From: Veillonella sp.
GTDB lineage: Bacteria; Bacillota_C; Negativicutes; Veillonellales; Veillonellaceae
Direction: 5' to 3'
NCBI GenBank assembly: GCA_018367495.1
Contig: JAGZGB010000030.1
Span: forward strand, 1-18,623
Length of the DNA stretch: 18,623 bases
The position numbers and the translations under genes are program-made. This document shows positions 1 through 6,142 of the stretch, in pieces (position 1 is the first letter of the stretch; each line of letters begins with the position of its first letter). The notes beneath the pieces were generated by a model that made no database searches, had not been told where the DNA came from, and was given only the letters and a program-made list of their open reading frames with translations.

Positions 1-1
1 C

Positions 2-1360
2 ATTGCGACGCCGCCCGGCATCGGCGGGGTTGGTATTATTCGGGTCAGCGGCAAGGATAGTTTTCCTATTGTAAATAGCCTGTTCAAGAGCGCTGGCACC
101 GTTCCTTTGATGGACCGCCAAAATAGAACGATACAATACGGAACCATTGTGGACCCAGCAACGAACAAGACCATCGACGAGGTTCTTGTGTTATTAATGA
201 AAGGCCCTCATTCTTACACCGCAGAAGATGTAGTAGAAATTCAGTGTCACGGCGGTATTGTGCCGGTTCGACAAATCTTGAAATTGCTCGTAAATCACGA
301 TGTGCGCATGGCTGAATCCGGCGAATTTACGAAGCGTGCCTTTATGAACGGACGTATCGACCTCACCCAAGCAGAGGCGATCATTGATATTATTGAAGCA
401 AAAACAGAGGACTCCCTCTCTCTCGCTGTATCTCAGCTGGACGGCACAGTTTCGTCCTTTGTAAAAGATGTGCGTGAACAGCTCATCGCTATGATTGCTC
501 ATTTAGAGGTAACTATCGACTATCCAGAAGAGGATATCGAGGATGTAACGAGCCAAGAGGTTCGGGATCAGCTAGAGCCTATTTTGAAAGCTATGGATGA
601 ACTCTTGTCCACAGCGAATACAGGTCGCCTCATTCGAGATGGCATTACGACGGTTATTGTAGGCCGTCCAAATGCAGGTAAATCGAGCCTTATGAATGCT
701 CTCTTGCGCGAAAACCGTGCTATTGTAACAGATATTCCTGGTACGACGCGGGACAGCATTGAAGAATATATGACCGTAGAAGGCATTTCATTACGCCTCA
801 TTGATACGGCAGGTATTCGGGATACTCAAGATATGGTAGAAGCTCTCGGTGTGGAGCGTGCTCGCGATTATATTAATAAAGCAGATATCGTGCTCTGCGT
901 TATTGATGGGTCTACTCCATTAACCCCTGAAGAAATCGAAATTTTGACCTCTGTCAGTGGTTTGAATACCATCGTGCTCCTCAATAAGTCAGATGTGGCA
1001 CAAGTCGTTACAGACGAAAATATTAAAGAACACGGGAATTTTACAGCTATTGAACGCATTAGTGCCAAAGAAGGCGAAGGCTCTGCAGTTCTCTCTAAAT
1101 GGGTGCAAGAACTCGTTTACGGCGGTCGTGTTAAACAAGACAACAGCGCCATGATCAGTAACGTGCGCCACATCAGCCTCATGGAACAAGCAAAGACTCA
1201 AGTCGAAGAAGCCCTCTCCTCCATCGACATGGGCATGCCGGTGGACTTTGTCGCTACCGATTTGCGCAGCGCCTGGGAAGTACTAGGCGACATCACGGGC
1301 GACACCATTCGTGAATCTATGATCGACGAACTATTCAGTCGTTTTTGTTTAGGAAAGTAG
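2..1360 (+). CDS. mnmE: tRNA modification GTPase MnmE (TrmE), 5'-partial
   Basis: MnmE is a dimeric GTPase that works with MnmG to install the (carboxymethyl)aminomethyl group at C5 of wobble uridine 34 in certain tRNAs, using a folate C1 unit. The open frame enters from the left edge and begins with IATPPGIGGVGIIRVSG, which matches the N-terminal TPPGxGGVxIxRxSG block of the family, so only about 10 residues should be missing. Other visible motifs are the G1 P-loop GRPNAGKSS (around position 664), the G2 region GTTRDS, the G3 motif DTAGIRD, the G4 motif LNKSD, and the C-terminal FCLGK, the family's FC(I/L)GK end that carries the catalytic cysteine. An internal ATG at 107 is not the start, because homology continues upstream of it. 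mnmG follows on the same strand after a 188-bp gap. The identification is secure. Confidence 0.97.
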   Translation: MATPPGIGGVGIIRVSGKDSFPIVNSLFKSAGTVPLMDRQNRTIQYGTIVDPATNKTIDEVLVLLMKGPHSYTAEDVVEIQCHGGIVPVRQILKLLVNHDVRMAESGEFTKRAFMNGRIDLTQAEAIIDIIEAKTEDSLSLAVSQLDGTVSSFVKDVREQLIAMIAHLEVTIDYPEEDIEDVTSQEVRDQLEPILKAMDELLSTANTGRLIRDGITTVIVGRPNAGKSSLMNALLRENRAIVTDIPGTTRDSIEEYMTVEGISLRLIDTAGIRDTQDMVEALGVERARDYINKADIVLCVIDGSTPLTPEEIEILTSVSGLNTIVLLNKSDVAQVVTDENIKEHGNFTAIERISAKEGEGSAVLSKWVQELVYGGRVKQDNSAMISNVRHISLMEQAKTQVEEALSSIDMGMPVDFVATDLRSAWEVLGDITGDTIRESMIDELFSRFCLGK

Positions 1361-1411
1361 GGCTTGAGGGAGCAGAGGAGCATTAGCGACGATGAAACCC
1401 AAGCATCACTT

Positions 1412-1474
1412 TGTTCCGAACGTAAAATTTTCTAGGCTACAATGTAGCCTAAAGAAAATTCACAGTGAGGAACA
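1412..1474. repeat. Imperfect inverted repeat between mnmE and mnmG
   Basis: Seen directly: the arms at 1425-1440 and 1444-1460 pair through AATTTTCT and AGGCTAC with GTAGCCT and AGAAAATT, leaving a 2-nt bulge and a 3-nt loop. An outer pair, TGTTCC (1412-1417) with GGAACA (1469-1474), can close the structure. No clear U-tract follows on the + strand, so this is not a textbook terminator. The gap also holds purine-rich sequence (1361-1400). It could be an RNA processing or attenuation hairpin, or a copy of a dispersed intergenic repeat; the sequence alone cannot tell. Confidence 0.6.
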
Positions 1475-1548
1475 GTACTCTGGGATATTTGGCCTCGTGA
1501 TTTAAATAAAATAAACTTTCAATATAAGTAATATATAAGGAAATTCAT

Positions 1549-3420
1549 ATGTACACAGTAGATAATTATGATGTCATCGTCATCGGTGGTGGTCATGCTG
1601 GTTGTGAGGCGGCTCTTGCCGCTGCCCGCATGGGTCATCGCACGTTGATGGCGACCATCAGTTTAGATAACATTGCGCTTATGCCATGTAATCCTGCCGT
1701 TGGCGGTCCTGGTAAAAGCCATCTTGTTTATGAGCTCGATGCCTTAGGCGGTCAAATGGGTATTAACGCGGATGCTACGGCTATTCAAATGCGTATGCTC
1801 AACATGGGTAAAGGCCCTGCAGTGCATTCCTTGCGCTGCCAATCTGATAAAATCAAATACCAACATTTGATGAAACAAACTATTGAAAATACAGAGAACC
1901 TCAATGTTAAGCAAATCATGGTAACAGAGCTTAAGGTTGAGGACGGCAAGGTAACAGGTATCGTAACAGAACTTGGCGAACTCTATGGCGCTAAGGCTGT
2001 TATTCTTTGTACAGGTACCTACTTGAAAGGTAAAATTCTCATCGGCGATATCGATTATGTAGGTGGCCCAAATGGTCAACGCGTAGCAGAACATTTCTCT
2101 CAATCTTTGCTCGACAATGGCATTGAGTTGATGCGCTTTAAGACTGGTACGCCAGCCCGTGTAGATAAACGCACACTTAACCTTGAAAATATGGAGGTTC
2201 AAGAAGGCGATACACATCATCACTCCTTCTCCTTTATGGATGAATGGATCAACCGCAATGAAGACGTATGTTGGTTGACCTATACTAACAAAGAAACGCA
2301 CGAAATCATTACGAGCAATATTCACCGTGCTCCTATGTATAGCGGTAAAATTGAAGGTGTAGGTCCTCGTTACTGCCCTTCTATCGAAGATAAAGTGGTG
2401 CGTTTTGCTGATAAAGAACGACATCAATTATTCGTAGAACCAGAAGGTACTAGCACAAACGAAATGTACGTACAAGGCATGAGTACTTCTCTTCCAATGG
2501 ATGTACAATATGCATTTCTTCGCACTATCCCTGGCCTTGAAAATGTAGAAATCATGCGCCCTGCGTACGCTATCGAATACGATTGCTTGAACCCAACACA
2601 ATTAACACCAGCACTTCAAGTAAAACATATTGAAGGCCTCTACTCTGCTGGTCAAGCTAATGGTACATCTGGCTATGAAGAAGCCGCTGCACAAGGTTTA
2701 ATGGCTGGTATTAACGCAGCGTTGTGGCTTGAAGGTAAAGAACCGTTTATCCTTGCTCGCTCCGAAGCATATATCGGTGTTCTTATCGATGATCTTGTAA
2801 CAAAAGGTACGAATGAACCATACCGCATGATGACAAGTCGCAGTGAATATCGTCTATTGCTTCGCCAAGACAATGCAGACATGCGTCTTACTGAAAAAGG
2901 CCGTGAAATTGGTCTTGTAAAAGACGATCGTTGGACTAAATTTACAGCTAAGAAAGCTGCTATCGAAGAAGTTATGGACATGTTGCGAAATACACCTGTT
3001 AATCCATCTAAGGAAACGCAAGCTTTGCTTGAAAGTTTAGGTACAGCACCTATTAGAACAGGTATTCATGCTTATGATTTAGTAAAACGTAATGAACTTT
3101 CCTATGCTATCGTAGCCGATGCGTTTGGTTTGAAACGCTATACACCTGATGTTGAAGAAGCTGTTGATATCTCCATTACTTATGAAGGTTATATCAAAAA
3201 GCAAATGGACCAAGTCGATAAGGTTCGTAAACTAGAAGAAAAAATTCTTCCAAAAGAATGGGATTACACACAAATTAAGGGCATCTCCCTTGAAGCTCAA
3301 CAAAAGCTCAACAAAATCCGCCCTCACTCTATCGGTCAAGCAAGCCGTATCTCTGGCGTATCCCCGGCGGACGTATCTGTTCTGCTAATTCAATTGGAAC
3401 AATACAATAGAAGTAAATAA
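1549..3420 (+). CDS. mnmG: tRNA uridine-5-carboxymethylaminomethyl(34) synthesis protein MnmG (GidA)
   Basis: MnmG is the FAD- and NADH-dependent partner of MnmE in tRNA wobble-uridine modification in the cytoplasm. The 623-residue length is normal for the long form. The N-terminal dinucleotide-binding motif GGGHAGCEAALAAARMG lies at about residues 12-28. The two GidA signature blocks are present: GPRYCPSIEDKVVRF (about residue 271), with the conserved cysteine, and PYRMMTSRSEYRLLLRQDNAD's core SRSEYRLLLRQDNAD (about residue 430). The start ATG at 1549 is preceded by AAGGAAA at a suitable distance. It follows mnmE, with which it is commonly linked, and ends 23 bp before a strong hairpin terminator. 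A weak promoter-like pair (TTGGCC at 1489, TAAACT at 1512, 17-bp spacer) lies upstream, but read-through from mnmE is just as likely. Confidence 0.98.
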   Translation: MYTVDNYDVIVIGGGHAGCEAALAAARMGHRTLMATISLDNIALMPCNPAVGGPGKSHLVYELDALGGQMGINADATAIQMRMLNMGKGPAVHSLRCQSDKIKYQHLMKQTIENTENLNVKQIMVTELKVEDGKVTGIVTELGELYGAKAVILCTGTYLKGKILIGDIDYVGGPNGQRVAEHFSQSLLDNGIELMRFKTGTPARVDKRTLNLENMEVQEGDTHHHSFSFMDEWINRNEDVCWLTYTNKETHEIITSNIHRAPMYSGKIEGVGPRYCPSIEDKVVRFADKERHQLFVEPEGTSTNEMYVQGMSTSLPMDVQYAFLRTIPGLENVEIMRPAYAIEYDCLNPTQLTPALQVKHIEGLYSAGQANGTSGYEEAAAQGLMAGINAALWLEGKEPFILARSEAYIGVLIDDLVTKGTNEPYRMMTSRSEYRLLLRQDNADMRLTEKGREIGLVKDDRWTKFTAKKAAIEEVMDMLRNTPVNPSKETQALLESLGTAPIRTGIHAYDLVKRNELSYAIVADAFGLKRYTPDVEEAVDISITYEGYIKKQMDQVDKVRKLEEKILPKEWDYTQIKGISLEAQQKLNKIRPHSIGQASRISGVSPADVSVLLIQLEQYNRSK

Positions 3421-3443
3421 TAGATGTGATTATATACAAAAAG

Positions 3444-3478
3444 AGCTAGTTAATCTTATGATTAACTAGCTTTTTTTG
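3444..3478. terminator. Bidirectional rho-independent terminator after mnmG
   Basis: A perfect 12-bp stem (3444-3455 with 3460-3471), loop TTAT, is followed by a run of T on the + strand. On the minus strand the same stem is followed by CTTTTTG. It therefore can end mnmG transcription from the left and the small minus-strand ORF at 3479-3592 from the right. Confidence 0.93.
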
Positions 3479-3592
3479 TTATAACGCTTCTCTTTCTTGA
3501 TGTTCATCGTTTTCGCGACCTTCGCTCATATAGTCTGGAGTAAATAATGATAGTCCCATTTTAAATAATAGCCACATACATTTCTGTTTCAT
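3479..3592 (-). CDS. Small hypothetical protein, 37 aa
   Basis: No family recognised. The case for a real gene is its translation signal: on the minus strand the ATG at 3592-3590 is preceded by GGGAGGTGATACCC, one of the strongest Shine-Dalgarno sequences in the window, and the stop codon abuts a bidirectional terminator. A longer in-frame start near 3718 exists but would place this ribosome site inside the gene, so the short form is preferred. The peptide begins MKQKCMWLLFKMGLSLFTPD, with a hydrophobic segment around residues 6-18, and ends in a highly charged tail rich in Glu, Asp and Arg. A possible promoter (TTGCTA, 17 bp, TACACT) lies upstream on the minus strand. It could be a small membrane-associated protein; this is inference. 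Confidence 0.5.
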   Translation of the reverse strand: MKQKCMWLLFKMGLSLFTPDYMSEGRENDEHQEREAL

Positions 3593-3737
3593 GGGTATCA
3601 CCTCCCTATTAATGGTAGTGTATCTATAAATAGAATAATTAGCAAGTTTTTTATCTATATAAAAGAGAGCGATATTAGTAAGGGTTTGTATATTGATACG
3701 AATATTTATAAAATACATATTGTTCTACGACTAAAAT

Positions 3738-3769
3738 ATGTACACTAGAGAAATACATTAAGTGTACAT
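3738..3769. repeat. Inverted repeat ATGTACACT-14 nt-AGTGTACAT
   Basis: Perfect 9-bp arms (3738-3746 and 3761-3769) are separated by 14 nt. The arm spacing of about two helical turns would suit an operator bound by a dimeric regulator. It lies upstream of the promoter of the small minus-strand ORF and far upstream of rsmG. Function unknown. Confidence 0.5.
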
Positions 3770-3976
3770 TCAGAATAGACAAAATATCCTATAAGTGAAG
3801 AAAAGTTCATGGTGATAAATTAGAAATAAACTGTGAAATTTGTTTGATAAAAAGATGGACCGATTTCTCAATTAATTATTTTAAATGATAATATAGGTAT
3901 AATATTTCTCGCCTACCCTATTTTGTGTTATGCAGGTCTTATATTTTTGATTGTAAATGAGAATAAATTGAGAATA

Positions 3977-3985
3977 TGATATAAT
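3977..3985 (+). promoter_or_regulatory. Extended -10 promoter candidate for rsmG
   Basis: TGATATAAT is a perfect TGn-TATAAT extended -10 element. The -35 region is poor (TGAGAA at a 17-bp spacing), which is typical of extended -10 promoters. Transcription would begin near 3992, right at the base of a stem formed by AAAATGAC (3993-4000) and GTCATTTT (4021-4028). It would give rsmG a leader of about 260 nt. Confidence 0.5.
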
Positions 3986-4170
3986 ATAAAGAAAAATGAC
4001 TTAAATATTTCGCTTATATGGTCATTTTATTAGTTTTCGTATATAAAATTATATAAAATAGATTAAAAACGCCGTATAACACAAATTTTTGAGTTTTATA
4101 GTATCTAAAAATGGAAATACTATTTTGATATCTCATATATTGTTAAATACATAGTTTTTCCTATATGATG

Positions 4171-4182
4171 TGTCATATGACA
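4171..4182. promoter_or_regulatory. Palindrome TGTCATATGACA (possible operator)
   Basis: A perfect 12-bp palindrome about 70 bp upstream of the rsmG start codon. Such a site could bind a dimeric regulator, but its motif is not one I can assign, and an AT-rich context raises the chance of coincidence. Confidence 0.3.
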
Positions 4183-4253
4183 TGAGTTTTATTACATATA
4201 TGTGAATTACTTTTAGTATTATATAAATATCGAATAATTTATTAGGAGTACTT

Positions 4254-5006
4254 ATGAAAGAGAAATACGATGTGCCTATCGCACCTGAGCCTGAATTTGT
4301 TTCATACATGATGGAGCAAATGAGCCAATTTGGGTTGCCTTGCACAGAAGAGCAGGCAAAGGACTTTTACGTGTACTATGCGCGCATGATTGAAACAAAT
4401 AAATACCTCAACCTTACGGGCATCACAGATATGAAAGAGGTTGTAGTGAAGCATATGATCGACTCCCTCTCCTGCTACGATTCAAATATTATTAAATCTG
4501 GTATGTCTATTATCGATGTAGGTACTGGCGCTGGTTTTCCTGGCATTCCATTGGCTATCTATGATCGTAGTCTCAAGGTCACTTTGTTTGATTCTTTGAA
4601 AAAACGTCTTACCTTTCTTGAATCCGTTATAGATGAGCTTAAATTGACGAACTGTGCTACCTTACATGGCCGTGCAGAGGATCTTAGTCATCAAGATTAT
4701 CGTGAAAGCTTTGATATTGCTACGAGCCGTGCTGTGGCAAGATTACCCATTCTTTTAGAATGGACTGTACCATATGTTAAAGAAGGTGGTTACGTTATTG
4801 CTTTAAAAGGTGCTATCTACGAAGAAGAAGTGGGAGAATCCAATAAAGCCCTTAGCACATTAAAAGCAAAGATTGAAGAAGTACGTACCGTTACTCTGCC
4901 AACCTTGGATGATAAACGAGCAATCCTGTACATTAAAAAAACAGGTAAAACACCTAAACAATACCCACGTAAACCAAAAGAAATTAAAGACAAACCGCTA
5001 GTGTAA
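4254..5006 (+). CDS. rsmG: 16S rRNA (guanine(527)-N(7))-methyltransferase RsmG (GidB)
   Basis: RsmG transfers a methyl group from S-adenosylmethionine to N7 of G527 in 16S rRNA. The 250-residue protein has the family SAM-binding loop IIDVGTGAGFPG (about residues 86-97), preceded by the NLTGI segment (about 53-57) and the HMIDSLS segment (67-73) typical of GidB proteins. The later TSRAVARL block (about residue 158) is also characteristic. The C-terminal tail after about residue 225 is lysine- and proline-rich. The ATG at 4254 follows AGGAG with good spacing. The mnmE-mnmG-rsmG order is the usual one near bacterial origins, but here a 0.8-kb gap separates mnmG from rsmG, so rsmG probably has its own promoter. 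A strong terminator lies just downstream. Confidence 0.97.
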   Translation: MKEKYDVPIAPEPEFVSYMMEQMSQFGLPCTEEQAKDFYVYYARMIETNKYLNLTGITDMKEVVVKHMIDSLSCYDSNIIKSGMSIIDVGTGAGFPGIPLAIYDRSLKVTLFDSLKKRLTFLESVIDELKLTNCATLHGRAEDLSHQDYRESFDIATSRAVARLPILLEWTVPYVKEGGYVIALKGAIYEEEVGESNKALSTLKAKIEEVRTVTLPTLDDKRAILYIKKTGKTPKQYPRKPKEIKDKPLV

Positions 5007-5060
5007 TCTAATAGTGCTATCACGTAATAGAGGATAATGGATTACAATTGATACCTATAT

Positions 5061-5097
5061 AAAAGAGGATGCAAATCTAAGATTTGCATCCTCTTTT
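5061..5097 (+). terminator. Rho-independent terminator after rsmG
   Basis: A perfect 17-bp stem (5061-5077 with 5081-5097) with a 3-nt loop ends in a T-tract. The minus strand also ends in a T-run (the left arm starts AAAA), so it may work in both directions against incoming metF transcripts. Confidence 0.93.
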
Positions 5098-5183
5098 TCC
5101 TATCTTCCCTAGCCTATTCAAGGATATCGTTTACAACAGGATTACATAGTTTATTCACTATATAAGTCGTATATAAAGATAAA

Positions 5184-5245
5184 TAGAACACCTTTCCCTA
5201 AGGACGACTTAGGGTTACTATGGAGTCCGTGGGAAAGGTGTTCTA
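5184..5245 (-). terminator. Long inverted repeat 3' of metF, probable operon terminator
   Basis: Perfect 15-bp arms at 5184-5198 and 5231-5245 begin 18 bp beyond the metF stop codon. The minus strand continues into the moderately T-rich TTTATCTTTATATA. Inside the loop a second hairpin, CCCTAAG/CTTAGGG, shares three bases with the outer stem, so the two structures partly compete. It most likely ends the methionine operon transcript or protects its 3' end. Confidence 0.65.
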
Positions 5246-5263
5246 TGATAATCTCATAATGAC

Positions 5264-6121
5264 TTATACGTGGTCTATGATATGTAATGTTGTATCGATA
5301 TCGTTTAAAGGCATAATATGTACGCCTGCAGCAATTTTTTTGATTTGTTCTAAGGTTTCAATAGCGATTTCTGTACCCGCTTCTTTTCCGCCTTTTTCTA
5401 CGCGGTCTAGGATTTCTTGTGTAAGGTTAATCCCAGGCACTTTTTCGTGTAAATATGTAGCCATTTTGAAGCTTTTAAGTGGAATTAAACCAAGCATGAT
5501 AGGCACATCAAATTCGGACATTTTGTCGATGTAACGTTTTGCTTGTTCTAAATCATAAATTGGTTGTGTTTGTACGAAGTGCGCACCATTTTTAATTTTC
5601 GCTGCTAATTTTTGATGTTCAATTTCTAAGTCTGGTGCACCAGGGTTGCCAGTAGCACCAATGTAGAAGTTTGTAGGCTTATCTAAATCATTGCCTGCCA
5701 AGTCTTTACCAGCATTTAATGTTTTAGCGATATTGAGCAAGCCCATGCAGTCTACTTCGAATACGGATTGTGCAAATGGATGGTCCCCATTATCTGGTTT
5801 GTCACCAGTAAGGGTTAAGATGTTATTTACGCCAAGTGCTGCAGCGCCTAGTAATTCGGATTGTAGGCCGATGATGTTACGGTCGCGGCATGTAAGGTGG
5901 AAGATAGTTTCAATGCCTTCGTTATGTTGTAACAAATAGGACAAGGAAATTGGGCTCATACGCATTTTGGACATAGGGCTGTCAGCGATGTTAATTGCAT
6001 CTACTTTCCCGTTCAAACGTGCTGCTTGGTCAAATACCTTTTGAGCAGAACTGCTCTTTGGTGGGTCTAATTCAACAGTGATGGTGAATTTCCCTTGTTG
6101 ATGTTTCTCTCTTAATGTCAT
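5264..6121 (-). CDS. metF: Methylenetetrahydrofolate reductase, MetF type
   Basis: This flavoprotein reduces 5,10-methylene-THF to 5-methyl-THF, the methyl donor for MetH. The 285-residue length is normal for the bacterial single-domain (TIM barrel) form. Near the N terminus, VELDPP at about residues 16-21 matches the family block that carries the catalytic glutamate. LTLTGDKPD (about residue 105) matches the conserved LxGD flavin and folate loop, and the stretch ending in FVQTQPIYD (about residue 183) is also characteristic. Two ATGs are adjacent. The second (6121) is preferred, because AGAGG lies 6 nt before it and only 3 nt before the first (6124). It follows metH by about 20 nt as the last gene of the operon. 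No MetV partner is seen in the window. Confidence 0.95.
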   Translation of the reverse strand: MTLREKHQQGKFTITVELDPPKSSSAQKVFDQAARLNGKVDAINIADSPMSKMRMSPISLSYLLQHNEGIETIFHLTCRDRNIIGLQSELLGAAALGVNNILTLTGDKPDNGDHPFAQSVFEVDCMGLLNIAKTLNAGKDLAGNDLDKPTNFYIGATGNPGAPDLEIEHQKLAAKIKNGAHFVQTQPIYDLEQAKRYIDKMSEFDVPIMLGLIPLKSFKMATYLHEKVPGINLTQEILDRVEKGGKEAGTEIAIETLEQIKKIAAGVHIMPLNDIDTTLHIIDHV

Positions 6122-6142
6122 CATGTACCTCTTTATTACAAA

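Larger units (their letters stand above)
3593..4253. other. AT-rich non-coding region upstream of rsmG
   Basis: About 660 bp with no convincing gene on either strand and clearly higher AT content than the flanking genes. It holds an inverted repeat (3738-3769), an extended -10 promoter (3977-3985), a stem-loop just downstream of it (3993-4028), a 12-bp palindrome (4171-4182), and a pair of distant inverted arms, TTTGTGTTAT at 3922-3931 and ATAACACAAA at 4076-4085. A short GC-richer patch lies near 3910-3940. Nothing else is supported. Confidence 0.7.

Noticed and set aside
1744..2427. A 227-codon open frame on the minus strand within mnmG
   Set aside because: It lies wholly antisense to a conserved gene with intact motifs, has no recognisable domain and no ribosome site; it is a by-product of the mnmG codon pattern.
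3951..3985. Fur box overlapping the candidate rsmG promoter
   Set aside because: GAGAATAAATTGAGAATA is a direct repeat of GAGAATA-like words rather than the 7-1-7 inverted pattern; the match is too weak.
5220..5534. A 104-codon + strand open frame overlapping the 3' end of metF
   Set aside because: Its sequence mirrors metF on the other strand and it starts within the operon's 3' hairpin. No supporting ribosome site or homology was seen.
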